A DNA stretch of 64,000 bases from Hanleya hanleyi (Eukaryota; Mollusca; Polyplacophora; Lepidopleurida; Hanleyidae): positions 18,241-82,240 of the forward strand of contig JAVTVY010020335.1 in NCBI GenBank assembly GCA_036873755.1, written 5' to 3'. Shown piece by piece: positions 43,691-55,572 of this stretch. The notes under the pieces are model-generated. The model did not search any database. It was not told where the DNA came from and saw nothing but the letters and a program-made list of their open reading frames with translations. The position numbers and the translations under genes were made by a program. Every line of letters begins with the position of its first letter. Positions within the stretch are counted from its first letter, which is position 1.

Positions 43691-46600
43691 AACATAGGCT
43701 AGTTTCTTGCAAGAGTTTCTTTCAATGATGCCGGCAAGACATCGTGATGTTCCAAAAATATCAAATCCGTATCGCTGATCAGTATTCTAAATCCAAATGA
43801 TATAGTGTAATTGTATGTTTTAATGTATTTTTGCCTGTCTTAACCTCATACGGTGGTGTGAAATTTGGATTATGACTGACTGCAGATTACCCTGTTGATC
43901 GGTTGTGTATATTGCAGATGGGGCTAGCCCAACCAGAGAATCGCCTGATACAGTTGGACCAACGGATTAAATAAAACATTATCTATATATCTGGTTTCCG
44001 GCCGTATATTTTTGTCTGTAAATATAAACACATTTTTCTCTGTACCTGAGCTAATTATTTAAAACATATATTCATCGAATTTTCGGTAGACCATGATTGT
44101 TGAAGTTAATACAGTATACATTTTCATTATCAGTCCGTCGGTTTACAAGTGGATACCAAGATAAAAAGAAGTGATAGAATATATTCAAAACAAAAACCAG
44201 CAATATTTTGCAATAAATCGCCTGACAATATCCAATCAAGATACTACACGGGGTGCGCAGAAGTCTACTGCGTATAACAGGAAATTGGCCCGAAAAGAGC
44301 GTAAGAAAGCTACAAAACACACGAAAACAGCTAAAATAAAGACATTCTTAGACTGAAGAAAGTTTGTAAATGACGTAAATTATAATCAAATCTTTATCGT
44401 TTAATTACTTGTGAGGTATATGGACTCTGGATACTCGCTTAGTCGTTTTGTAATCGAATAACGCAAAGGCGAAACATCGTACTTGTTTGCACATTCAGAA
44501 ATCACTTTTAGAATTCAGTTTATACGTATGTGTATTGTGTATTGAGACAATAATGTATTGACAAAATGACTGAGGTATCTTACTCGTAACGCACTGACAT
44601 GACCAGTCGAGCGGTGACCGTTAAACGTGTTCCATCGGAAAATCTGATAACAAAATCGGAATCAAAACATTATTTTGGAAATAAACCCGACTATAATGTT
44701 TCAAATCATAATCTTTCAATACTTGACGTTGATGTTCATTAAACAATTAAAAAAAAAAAAAAAAATAAAAAAAAATAAACGTCAATTGCAGAAATCGAAT
44801 CTACCAGTATTCAACCACCTTTCGCTTTTTCATCCGATTTCACGTATTGTAATTTTTCCACCAAATTGCCATGAAACGGTTTATTTCTCGAAAAGAATTT
44901 ATCCTGGAGACATGAAATTTTGGGTTATTGTTTAATAAACTATGTAATCCAGATCCGTGTCTCAGAATTTCGATAAAATGATGATGTAAGTCACGATAAG
45001 TTGAAACTTTGTTTGAACCTAGTCATTAAAAAAAAAAAAGATCGGTAAAAATTTATTTTGTTAAAATCTGAATATCTTCACAATGAACAACTTCATATAT
45101 GTGTGTGTTTAGCTGTATGAAGAGAATTACTAGAGGGTGTGTAAAATTGTATGCAGGAGAGCTCACTATCCTTAACCATGAAAAACTTATCATGGTGGGC
45201 TACGGTTTACGTTAGGCAGTAAAAATGATTGAGTGTCTATATGTCTATTCACCAGGTGGTCACATGCAGTTGCGTATGATAGTGACTTGAATTTTATATA
45301 TTTTCTACAATTAATGATAGGATCTGTATCTGTGAGATGGTCCAAAAAGTAAGGTGTTCTGGAGTTAATGTGGATATAACGCAATATTTTTTACATCAAG
45401 AACTCCATATATTGACAAACGCTCGTGACCGAATGCATGAATAAGTCCGTCGAAATATATGTGGTTTGAAATCATTTTGTTTCTATAGCCAAATGTATGT
45501 TTTAGTGCTCTATATAAAGTCACATTTACATGAATCTACTTTACAACTTCCCGGTCAACAACTCGTACAAACACAGCGCTCCTTTTCATTTCTACAGCAT
45601 TTACATAAACTAAAGAACAACAAAACAAATCATTATGGTCATTGTCAATGACATCCTGCGCGAGAAACTGCGCGAGTTTTAAAATATTTTACAAATTGCG
45701 TTATTTTCAATCGGTTCTTTATTGTTCTTGCTGAACATTTTCTGCGTGGATTGTTGTTTCTGTGAAAAGAAACTCCAACAATTTGTGAAACTGTGTCTTT
45801 TCTCGTCGGAAATATGACAAGTACTCTTTTTCTGTGTCATCTATGAAATATGACCATATTAAACATCCTGATTTCAAAAATGATATCAGATATTCTCCGT
45901 ACTAAGCCGGTTTTTACGTGACTTTTGTCCGCCTGTCTTCCTTCTCCGTCTCTGTACACAACATTCTTCCCGCGTTCACGGTTTTTGGCTGCTTGTAGAA
46001 ATATATTCGTTATCCTTTCTCTGCTCGTTTGATACTGATTTTTATCCTGTTTCCTGGCGAAAATCAGTATCAAACTCTCAGAAACAGGATAAACTATATC
46101 GTCCCATACCTGTTTGAAATTTTGTGGGACGTCGTGGCATTAGTCCTCTTCTCCCTTCACTTCAAATCCGCGTTCCCCACATGCATTCTTCTTTCCTATT
46201 TCGTCCTCTCTCCCCAGCGCCAGCTCGCTGTAGATGTACCTTTACCGCAAATAGTGAAAAAAGAGTTCAGCTCAATAACAAAGTTATTATAAAATTTTAA
46301 TTGTGGTGACGTACATTTTGCATGAAACTGTGCCCACATACATACCCATATTCCTTGTTGTGTACTCCGAGTTTACTGCCTGATCGTAAACAACTTTTAG
46401 CGAGATTTTTACAATAGATCTGCGAAAAGACTTCAACATACCGGAATAGTGAGTCCATCATAATAAGTATTTATACATGTGTTCAGGATAGTTTCGAGTT
46501 CCTGTTTACATCTCTGTGTGTTAATACCTCGAGCAAGCTTGTGTGAAAGGCTCGTTATTGTGAGATATTTAAAATTGTTAATAACAGGTTTCCCAGCGCA

Positions 46601-46740
46601 TGAATTCTTATCTACTTTGAAAATAGACTAAATGTTTTGTAATGGGGTTGTGGACCGGGGTCGACCAAACGGTGACACGACATAAATTATTTTCTATCGG
46701 AATAAATTAATTTTTCCCTGTTAGATTGTAAACTGATGAA
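43691..46740. other. No gene recognised
   Basis: Long AT-rich interval. ORFs of 61-87 aa on both strands lack domains. An A-rich run lies near 44750-44780. A local inverted repeat at 46028-46078 pairs 'tttgatactgattttt' with 'aaaatcagtatcaaa', and 'tatcctgtttc' with 'gaaacaggata' nearby. No RNA gene recognised. Confidence 0.45.
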
Positions 46741-46751
46741 AGATATTTTAA

Positions 46752-47645
46752 GGATAGGGTCAAAATTGGTCATTTTTTTATTTCTTCATTCAAATATTCA
46801 CTATTTCCTCTAACATTTGGTGCAAAAATGAAATCAAAATTATAAATAGAAGTGCTTCAATATTAGGATTAAAAATTTAGTTTCCGAGGCACTGGAACAA
46901 TTAAACAGATTGCCTTAGCTTGGGCTTGTCTACTATTATTTTGGTCTGTTAAATTTCCCTGTAATAGTTAACCAGAATAAACAGGAATTCGAGTAGGTCC
47001 CATTAGACAGATTACAAATGTATTTGACAATAGAATTCAAGCAAAAAATTTGTATTAATTCATCAGATGTATAGCTGGACACATTTTGCCCGATTTCTAG
47101 CCTTTCATTTTTGTACGAAATACGATATTTAAACGTTTATTTCTCGAAAAGTATCCATGCTACGCTTTTGAAATTTGGCATGCTTGTTACTTATAAGGTG
47201 GTATCTCACTTTTTGTAAGTTCGGATTAGTTTTTTAATTATTCAACTTTTAAGACAAACGACCGTAAAATAGTACGTTTTTTCAATTTATTTTAGTAGAA
47301 TAGCTGTGAAAACAAAACCAGGCAAAAATTTACAAAAATGAGATAAAGGTTACTAGTTCGAATTGTCTCCTATCAAGGTATACCATCAAAGTTGAAACAA
47401 CACCAACAGTTTTCATGAAATTTCAATTGAAAAATGGACGCTATTGTTTTTATTTTAATTGTTTTTCAAATTGGAATAGTTTCTACACAGTAGCAGCGTC
47501 GGTTATACAAATCATATAGTTAGAATCCCTACGATGTGCGATTTCATAAAATATATAGTTAATTATGGTTATGTTGTATATTTATTGATACAGACGACAA
47601 ATGGTCATGGGGGTGCAAAAACTGCCTCTAAGGGGAGAGCTATCC
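46752..47645 (+). mobile_element. TTAA-flanked non-autonomous transposon, copy 1
   Basis: 894 bp and highly similar over its length to 57554-58444. The right end ...CCCCTTAGAG-type inverted repeat closes with GCTATCC then TTAA (47646-47649). The left end is GGATAG directly followed by GGTCAAAATTGG, missing about 14 bp of the inverted repeat present in the other copy, so it is probably immobile. TTAA lies at 46748-46751. No ORF. Confidence 0.85.
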
Positions 47646-47649
47646 TTAA

Positions 47650-48939
47650 ATGCTTTCTATGGATCTATTTCAGATATCATTGATTGAATGTATGTTAATT
47701 CCGCTAATTGACTGTATTATCCGACCCAATGACAGAAGAATACGTTGTCATAGTAGGAACCGTATTTTATCATTCTTAAGAAAATATACTTGGAATGTCT
47801 TTGGAGTTGTTAAGACTTAAGTATATTAGTTGTCTACCCCCACACTTCACCACCCCTCCCCCACCAAACCCTCAACACCAGCTGAGAGATAAATCATGTT
47901 AAATAGACTGCGACGGAAATATTTTACCATGTTGGATGTCTATAAACGAAGAAATACACTGGTAAAACAGGCAAGGCTCGAAGAAGAAGAAGAAGAGAAC
48001 AATTTTCAGACAGATAAAGATGGCACCCGAATCGTACAAAGGACATGTGGGAACAATTCAATAAAACCAACTCCCCAAGAGGGATGTAGGATACCTTACA
48101 ATCCGTTGACAAATAACAACAAGGGTGGTTGAGGGGGAGGGAACCAGCCTCGACCGAGAGGCGAAACTTAATATCCTATTACAATCTAATTAAAATTAAA
48201 TCCTATCTGCTCTCTCATTTGGATATGAGAGTGTCAACCAATCATAGTGCTTTGAAGGGAACATAATGGTAGGAGCGTCTTGGTTGGCTCAGGCAAACCA
48301 GACGCCACGCTGTGGATAGGGGGGGGGGGAGGGTATCTTCTGATGTGTCCGGCTCTCCAGTTTGGCACAATAATGCGGGGTAGAAATATGGACTGGTCCT
48401 TGCTATAAACCTTGGATTAAACCGGAGACGATTACCCTATCCCCCCTCCTCGGCTGCAAGTAAAGTAGTTAAAATGCGGTCGTGATGTCATAAGACTATT
48501 AAATATTCATGACCTGGGCGCTCTGAACACCAAATTCAATTGAAATCAGTAAGATCCCACATAGCGACATATACGATTGGGGAGCATTTAGGATATTAAT
48601 TTATTAAGATTGAATGCTATTATAAACCTTCTGTGATGGAAACTCCTGAATGAGACGACGTTCGATGAGATATTTGAATAGGATGGAAGGAATGGAAGCG
48701 TGCGCTTTGAATGGTAGTAGTGTACATTTGTCAGGTCCACTTTAAACTGGTTATCGGGGTCGGTAGCAGAGAAGGGCTGAATTGTATACGCAATACAACG
48801 GATTTACAAGGACTGGCAGTTCGTTAGATTTCATCGACGTTCTGCCAAGGTTTGACTGCTGGTACACAACACGATTTTGCTGAAACTAGCCATGCGATGG
48901 AAAATTCTAACAACTCCAACGACGTTAACCCTACTACCA
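47650..48939. other. No gene recognised
   Basis: A 78-aa ORF at 47896-48132 has an EEEEEE run but no domain. A G-run lies near 48319. Otherwise unremarkable. Confidence 0.4.
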
Positions 48940-49465
48940 ATCTTTCTGCGCTATCTTCGGAACGACAAAAAAAATGAGACCTAACACTCCGTGACTTTAT
49001 AGCTTATCATATTAGGGTCATCTTGAGCCTATTTGCATAATCCCCCGAGTAGATGGTCATGGATAAATTCAAGATGGCGGTCACGTGGGGTATCAGAAAA
49101 ATGATGTTTTCGTCATTTTTCTTCAAAATTTTGCTTTTCCGTCTTGAAAAGTGAGAAATTTGATTTCACATGATATTAATATTCGCTAATTTATCGCGAA
49201 GTTTTTGTGGAGAAATTGCACAAATGCAAAATTCGAAAAATCTGACCTACAAATCGACCAAACAATGCCATTTTTGAAAATGACGTCACCGTGACGTCAT
49301 CAAAGCGGCCATCTTGGATTTTTTTTCTGTTAGAGCTTTACCCAATTAGCGTGGTAAGTTTCAACCACCTAGCTCAAGGGATAAGAAAATTAATTATGGG
49401 GGGGGGGGTGGCCCCTCCCCAGGCCTGGACAGGTCTCAAAAAAGCCCAGGCGAGATAGGGTTAAT
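48940..49465 (-). repeat. Repeat A, copy 3 (inverted, most complete)
   Basis: In reverse orientation it runs from 'accctatctcgcctgggctt' (49465 side), through a G/C run and the paired TGACGTCA sites (49281-49288 and 49292-49299), to 'gaacgac' and 'tttctgcgc' at 48940. It unites the parts seen separately at 22956 and 7186. Confidence 0.82.
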
Positions 49466-49613
49466 TTACCGGAAGTAGGCCCGTCCCATAAACAGGGTTA
49501 CAGCGTTCATCCACGACTGTTTGAACAATTTTGTGCATACGTGGAAAAGAATATCAGCTCAATCGAGGCTGACTTGTCAATTCAGCCTCAGCGACTATAT
49601 GGTTACCTACCCA

Positions 49614-49914
49614 ATTACAACACATATAAGGGTAGTGGGAAGAGGTGCCGACATACTGACTGCGTCACATGACTTCACAGAATAGTCTTCTGGTTAACCT
49701 ATTCTAAAGCACATACCAAGAATCTAACGATTCGTGATATGTGTTGTATCTCAGGTACGCTTTTATTGTACCTGTTCATGTGGCAACGTGGATGATATGA
49801 CCACACAGCCCCTAGCACCGGCATAAGCGGTATTAGATACAAATCTAGAGAGCTATGATGGAAATGCTCTGACAACTCGTATATTGGTAATTGGTGAGCT
49901 GTTTCGCTGTGACA
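49614..49914 (+). repeat. Repeat B copy
   Basis: Nearly identical to 37211 onward, from 'attacaacacatataagggt' to 'gtttcgctgtgacaa'. The 125-aa minus-strand ORF here is shared with the 60956 copy (LDLYLIPLMPVLGAVW...). It is not obviously a protein, because other copies break it. Confidence 0.82.
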
Positions 49915-50079
49915 AGCCTCGGAGAAATAAACTTCGACAGTTCCGCTAAGTGATGAACGAGACCTTGAAAGTATGTATTTCTCTCGTTTGAATACTTTGA
50001 TTTCTGACGAATAATCGATGCTAGTGATTACGTCATAGACATCGCAAACAACTGTTACGTAATGCCTTTTGTCCATGCC

Positions 50080-51058
50080 CTACGGAGTAGGATTTTCCGG
50101 AATAAAGATTTTGTCTAGGAAGCTATTTTGGATTTGTTTAAAAACTGACTGTGCTGTGGCGGTTTTCTCTGCTCTTCGAGTTGTTAATCCATCATATTAT
50201 ATTCAGTCGCTGTACAGAAATCCGGTAAAAAGTTTTAATTTGTGATTTACGTCGTTTAAATAAATTCTTCATTTTTTTTAAAGTTTTTTTTAGATATTCG
50301 ATAGAAAACCGAATATTTTTTGTTTTTCTGTGTTGCCTTTCGGTTTGAGTTCCACCCCGTGTTCGCTGAATGTCTTCTTCCGTAATTTTGTTTAATTAGA
50401 CGGTTGGGCAGTTAACGTTGGCAAAGTAATATGTATTGCTCAAGCTAGATTAGTAAAATACCCGTTAACATGCTGGGGGTTTTTTGGCCATTTTTTTCTG
50501 AAATGTGTTTCCGACCTAGTTCAATTGTTAGAGTGGCTGGGACTGGTATGGGATTTGCAGACCGGTTAGCTTATTAAACTTAATGAGCTTATTAGCCGTT
50601 TAGAAGACATATTTTTTAATTTGGAATATCACGCTGCTCGGGATTTAGCTATAGGATTTCGAAAAAATATCTTCATGAACTTCAGAGATTGCCTGTTCGA
50701 AACTTTCCAACATTGAGTTTTAGGAGGATCACATTTCGTTATTTATTGAGAAAAGTAAAACTGACTTATTCAGAGAAGGGAATTTCGTGGTTATAGCGTG
50801 AACTAGCAGTGTTACATGCCCTTGTCATATGCTGGAGAGATATCTCAAGGCTGCCTCCATTCCTCTGGTCGCGCCGACGAGAGAAATCAGTCTGGGAAAG
50901 TTTAAAGCTCTTGGCTTAATTACAAAGGTCTTTGGTGTTCACGGTCTGTGTTGCGGTTGCGCTGGTACGGTTATTTTAACGAGTAATTGATTTAAATAGG
51001 ATGTACGGCATGGACGCGTCCGCTTTACACGAGAGTACTGTCAATTTTTATTCACAAA
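50080..51058. other. No gene recognised; possible 5' region
   Basis: T-rich sequence, somewhat GC-richer after 50820. It precedes a candidate small exon at 51059. I cannot show promoter elements. Confidence 0.3.
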
Positions 51059-51107
51059 ATGGAAATGCGGGCAGCTAAAACGAGACGAATCCAGTATGAA
51101 GAAATTG
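51059..51107 (+). CDS. Candidate small first exon (tentative)
   Basis: ATGG in a good start context (aaaATGG) opens a short basic peptide MEMRAAKTRRIQYEEI, followed immediately by a consensus-like donor G|GTATGT. The frame stops soon after if it is not spliced. I cannot identify a downstream partner exon; the next coding-like sequence is a LINE. This could be a true first exon of a gene continuing beyond the window, or chance. Confidence 0.18.
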
Positions 51108-51507
51108 GTATGTCTCTGTAATATAAGCACATATTTAATAATACATGAATCTCAATGTTTAGATAGAATAGAACAACTATTGTTAGGATTAAATAGCAGC
51201 GTCAACTGCAGAATCAAATTCTTTCATTGGCGACTATATTCACTGTTCCAAGTTCCCAACTTCCCACGTTTGCCTTCACGGAACGACCGTTTCCCGCTGT
51301 TTGACATATGAGGATGTATGGATGCTGTCTTTGACCACTGGGAGTCCGAGTAGTTTTAAATTTCCGGATACTCTGATGTATCAGTAGGCGTCAGTATCAC
51401 ATCGGTCGTTAGGGAGCTTCTTGAAATTGGAGCATGCTAGGAACTAGCATAAGGCATTCCAAACAGAGTGGCATTGTGCGCCGAGTTGGAACTCCTAGGA
51501 ACTCCAT

Positions 51508-52362
51508 TACGCCCAGTTTTGTGAGAAATTTGGCCTTAGACCTTATAAGCTTTTTAGGAATACGGAGCTCAATTACTAAATTGTTTAAGAAGAACTGTGT
51601 ACATGTAGAGGTTCAGGAAACTGTGTTACCGTTCATCCCCGAACACATTTTGCTATTAGTCAAAACATCTAAAGGCACATATCATATAGCTAAAACTTTT
51701 TTGGGAAAAATAAAAAATTTAGACGTAAAATCACAAAGAAAATGGGAATTAATAATAGGTGAAAAATCACCAGTATGGTGGGGAAAAGTTTATAAACTAC
51801 CGATCTTCATTATGAAGGATACAAAATTACGATGGTTTCAATTTCGAATTAATCATAGAATTATTGCAACAAATTCTTATTTACGCAAAATTAATATTAG
51901 GGAAAATGATTTGTGTACTTTTTGTAAACTTTATAAGGAGACAATAGTACATCTGTTCTGGGATTGTCAACAGTCTCAACTATTCTGGCAATTGCTGAAT
52001 GATAGAATTGAAACGGTTTTTGGATATAGAATATCTATGTCCTTAGAGAATATTATATTTGGTTTGTTGGGACACAGTAGCCAATGTAACATGGTTATAT
52101 TATTGGCAAAATTTTACTTGTATCGTAGCAGATGCCAGGGAATAATTCCAAATATACGTCTGTTCTATAAAGATTTAGAATATTATTACAAAAATAGACA
52201 GCAATTGGATGACAAGTGGGGTAAATGGGTAGAACTTTTTAAACAACCACGGATGTAATACTTCCATATACTGATGACTTAATACGAATATTGATTGCCT
52301 GTTTTTTCTATGTTGTACCTATATTGTTGCACAGTACATATTATATTTGAATAAACTCGGAA

Positions 52363-52394
<32 letters not shown>
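51508..52394 (+). mobile_element. 5'-truncated LINE with poly-A tail
   Basis: The open frame in this element (up to 52258; upstream codons from 51434 belong to the target) encodes the C-terminal end of an L1/Tx1-like reverse transcriptase. It reads DTKLRWFQFRINHRI, then CTFCKLYKETIVHLFWDC with FW, then an Ile/Tyr-rich helical tail ending KWGKWVELFKQPRM. This Cys-rich region follows the RT domain in the family. An AATAAA signal near 52350 precedes an A28-type tail. Direct repeats AACTCCAT flank it (51500-51507 and 52395-52402). The frame is intact, so the insertion is young, but endonuclease and RT cores are absent, so it cannot move by itself. A related dead copy lies at 13405-14109. Confidence 0.9.
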
Positions 52395-52399
<5 letters not shown>

Positions 52400-52575
52400 C
52401 ATGGCATACATTTTGGAACTCGGCAGACAAAGGATGGCTTATGCCATACCATGCAATGGCATGGAGGGAATGGCATATGCCATTCCAATTGGAACTGTTC
52501 CCCATTCAGATCAGAACACTAAACTGGGCATGGTGTATCCCATTTCGATAACCGGCATATGCCATTCCTATCAAA
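52400..52575 (+). repeat. Short degenerate 'tggcatatgccattcc' repeat
   Basis: Palindrome-like 'ggcatatgccattcc' motifs recur about five times in 170 bp just after the LINE tail. No coding meaning seen. Confidence 0.55.
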
Positions 52576-52579
52576 GAAC

Positions 52580-53035
52580 TCATGCCTTAATTTCAAGGAG
52601 CTCCCTTAGTATCTTTACTTTCGCCTCACCAACGGCACAGAGATCGGCAGGGGTGCACCTATCCCAGATCTCGCGGAAAATGGGCACCAGTTCTGACATT
52701 GTTAGCTTCAGAGTATCCCAATCCTGGTGTGATGGACAGCTTGGGATATGAAGAAGTTTTCGGTCTACCCTCGGCGTATCGACGCCACCATAGTACGCAT
52801 TGGCTAACAGGGCTTTCCGGCCGAAGACCTGTACGTCATTAATTCCTTGCTCTGCAACGGACGCATATGGACTGTTCGTGACTTCGATAGCAGATTTCAA
52901 TATCTTCTCAAGGTGCCTGCCCGCGCAAGAGCCCGTGTCTTCATCAAGAGACTTGGCGTCTGCAAAGAGGCCCATAGTCAGATTTGATTTAATTTTGAAA
53001 TGTTCGCTAATATGCACCGATGAAGGCTTAGGCAT
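52580..53035 (-). CDS. Hypothetical 151-aa protein, single exon
   Basis: Unrecognised product. The frame is uninterrupted from ATG at 53035 to TGA at 52580, and it is richer in G+C than its neighbours with coding-like composition (few rare residues, no low complexity). The protein is soluble-looking, with an acidic/amphipathic middle (DEDTGSCAGRHLEKILKSAI), a C-terminal helical stretch (LGELVPIF-type residues followed by IWDRCTPADLCAV) and four to five cysteines. A TATATATAAA box lies 23-32 bp upstream of the ATG on the same strand. That is close for a promoter with a normal 5' UTR, but it could mark a short leader. No signal peptide or membrane segment. It could be a real small gene, one exon of a larger gene, or a fragment of a retroelement protein. 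Confidence 0.42.
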   Translation of the reverse strand: MPKPSSVHISEHFKIKSNLTMGLFADAKSLDEDTGSCAGRHLEKILKSAIEVTNSPYASVAEQGINDVQVFGRKALLANAYYGGVDTPRVDRKLLHIPSCPSHQDWDTLKLTMSELVPIFREIWDRCTPADLCAVGEAKVKILRELLEIKA

Positions 53036-53072
53036 GGTATACCTATCTGCTGCATGTTTATATATATTTTAT

Positions 53073-54204
53073 CCCAGTATACTAACAGTTTCAAACTCTG
53101 GGTGGTTTCGCGCTTGTACGGAAGTAACATACGCGCTTATTATCAAGTGATAATGACAGCGTCATTTGTATATCAACTCCTGTGATGTCCAAATATGGCC
53201 ACCGTCAAACCGTCGACTGTATGTATGCGGTAGATGCACAATAAGGACCCGTAAATGGACCACGACCACGGCCATATAGCAAACACAACGGTATATATGT
53301 AATACCACGTGTGGGATATTTCAAAGAAACCGTTAATTCAAATGGGACAGCATGCATGTGTCATTTGCGAAATATGACAGACGAAGGTCATAGGAAAATG
53401 GCAGATTTTTAGATTTTTGTGTAAGAGGAAATACTCATCTGACCTTTCTATGATGGTCAATCAGAGTCCAATATTTGTTGAGTATATTCCTTAGGTTTAC
53501 CTCTTGGGGTGGAAGGTAGTTATAAACCGTAATGGTCCATATTTATGGACAGAGTTTTTGTAACCTCTGGGTATAATTTTTTATTTGAATATCCGCAAAA
53601 TATAGAACCACGCCAAGAGTGTAAACCTGAGAAATATACTCAACACATATTGTACTCTGATTGACGTCATTCGACGTCAAAAGAGTGTTTCCTCTTTCAC
53701 TCCAAATCACACAAAGGCGAGGTAAATACAATTATACATCTAATTGTGCCACGAGTCTCGGTCTACACCAGTTCACTTGAATCAGTGTTTACTGACTAAA
53801 TTAGTCAATCAATTGTTATTCATTCATTGCGAGAAAGCCACATTATCGGTTAGGTCATTTCTAGAAGTAAAATGACCATGGATGTTTAGGACAGCAGTTA
53901 TTCAGACCAATATAATTAACTAACAACGCCTTTCTGAGAATATTCACATTGAAAATCTTGGAGCAGTGTACTCGATGGCCTTGCCAAATCAGCTTAAATA
54001 AATATATATTCTTTGAATTTTGAAGTTGTTAAGTGTGTAAAAATGCTACCGAGTTTTTTTTTTCAAAGGCAGACATGTATATGTTTGTTAAATATTTTAA
54101 GTGCAATAAGACAACACCATGATCTATCGTGATGTGGATATCTATTGGTTCGAGTCCCTTTTTCACTGCTCATTGAAGCAAAAGTGACCCCTATAAATTT
54201 TCGC
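53073..54204. other. No gene recognised
   Basis: No exon or defined repeat. Short ORF at 53543-53731 without domain. Confidence 0.4.
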
Positions 54205-54229
54205 TATCTCAAAGGCTAGATCTTTGGGT

Positions 54230-54610
54230 CAAGCTCCAGGAGAAAATGTAAAAAAATCCCACATGGCCGCCATGATGACGTCACAGTGGCGTCATTTTCA
54301 AAAAGAGCATGTTTTTGGACGATTTTTCGGTCAGAATTTTCAAATTTTTTACTTTTGGTTTTACTTCGCAGAAACTGCATGATAAATTAGTAAATGATAA
54401 TCTGATATGAAATAAAATAGGTTTTACCCACTTTTCCATGCAGAAAAGCAAAAATGTTGAAGAAATCTGACCCCACATCGCCGCCATTTTGAATTTACCC
54501 ATGATCCTCTGCTCGGGGGGTCATGCAAATAGACTCAAAATGACCCCAATATGATAATCTACAAAGTCACGGAGTCTCAGCTCTCAATTCTTTCTTGTTC
54601 CGGAAATAGG
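54230..54610 (+). repeat. Repeat A, copy 4
   Basis: It matches copy 1 (7186) from 'gaaaatgtaaaaaaatccca' to 'ttccggaaat'. One of the paired CRE-like sites is intact (54276-54283); the second is mutated to TGGCGTCA (54287-54294). Confidence 0.82.
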
Positions 54611-54839
54611 AGCAAGAAACCAACAAGTGGGGTGGGGGCGGAAAGTGCCCCTCTCCCCCAGGCCAGGTAAGGTTAACAAGGTGGAGAGTAAGCGCTTGGT
54701 CGACGTCGGGCCTTGTGGACTGGTGCTCTGAATAAGCATTTGCACGTTTCTCCGATTTACAATGAGTTGTTCCTTACATATGACGGTATTAAACACAGCT
54801 TATCAATTTCGATCAATTGTGTTGGCAGAGTTATGACTT

Positions 54840-55060
54840 CATCTGTTCTTCGTTGGTAGGGGCCGTGCGGTCATTCCAGTAAAGGTGTCCACATGAATAG
54901 CTACAATAAAAGCATGGCTGAGATAAAATCGTGAACCACAGGAATGATTCCTGATCCTTATTATGTTTTGGGGAGTCTTCTACGTCTTTGAATATTGTGT
55001 TGTGACTTCCTGATCGGGTCTCGGTGCAAATAGTGACAAGAGCGTGTCTTTCGATTACAC
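54840..55060. repeat. Repeat B fragment
   Basis: 'ggggccgtgcggtcattcca' and 'ccacatgaatagctacaata' match the corresponding part of repeat B, read in the reverse orientation to 37211 and 49614. Diverged. Confidence 0.5.
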
Positions 55061-55070
55061 TTCGTATGTA

Positions 55071-55493
55071 AAGCCCAACTCACACTACGAACACCTTGTT
55101 GTATTAGAACAAAAACACTGTTCAGAACATGTTTTGTCTGCAGTGTGAGGTGCCCAGAAACACGAACATTTTGTTCGAGAGACGTGTTCGTGAAATCAAA
55201 CATGTTTGATTTTCGGAACATGTTTTCGTCCTCAAAGCAGTTTTTGTCTTCAGTGTGTGGTGATCGCGAACATTTGTCCGAACATTTATCAACAGTTATC
55301 CAATCAACTGGCAGCTGTCGGTCATGTGACGAAGCCGCTCTCACATGACACAACAAAATGGCTTCCATCACATGACCGGCAGCCTCGCTGCGTGATCGCG
55401 GCGACTGGCGGTCAAGAGAAAATGTTCGTAGTGTGAGGTTACACAAACTGTTCTGTTCTAATACAACAAAATGTTCGTAGTGTGAGTTGGGCT
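55071..55493. mobile_element. TA-flanked MITE, copy 2
   Basis: 423 bp. TIRs start AAGCCCAACTCACACTACGA and are mirrored at the right. TA lies on both sides (55069-55070 and 55494-55495). Interior shared with 3205-3606 ('tatccaatcaactggc'). ORFs within are artefacts. Confidence 0.85.
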
Positions 55494-55572
55494 TAACCAA
55501 ATGGGCTATATTGATAGTTGGTTTTAGGTACAGGCATTTTCTAACGTCTCACTGTATCCACTTATTGGTCTA

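Noticed and set aside
47896..48132. 78-aa ORF with an acidic run
   Set aside because: Low-complexity centre, no domain, no splice context.
49699..50076. 125-aa ORF also partly present at 61041-61271
   Set aside because: It lies in repeat B, and the third close copy (37211-37600) and the diverged ones do not preserve it, so similarity reflects the repeat.
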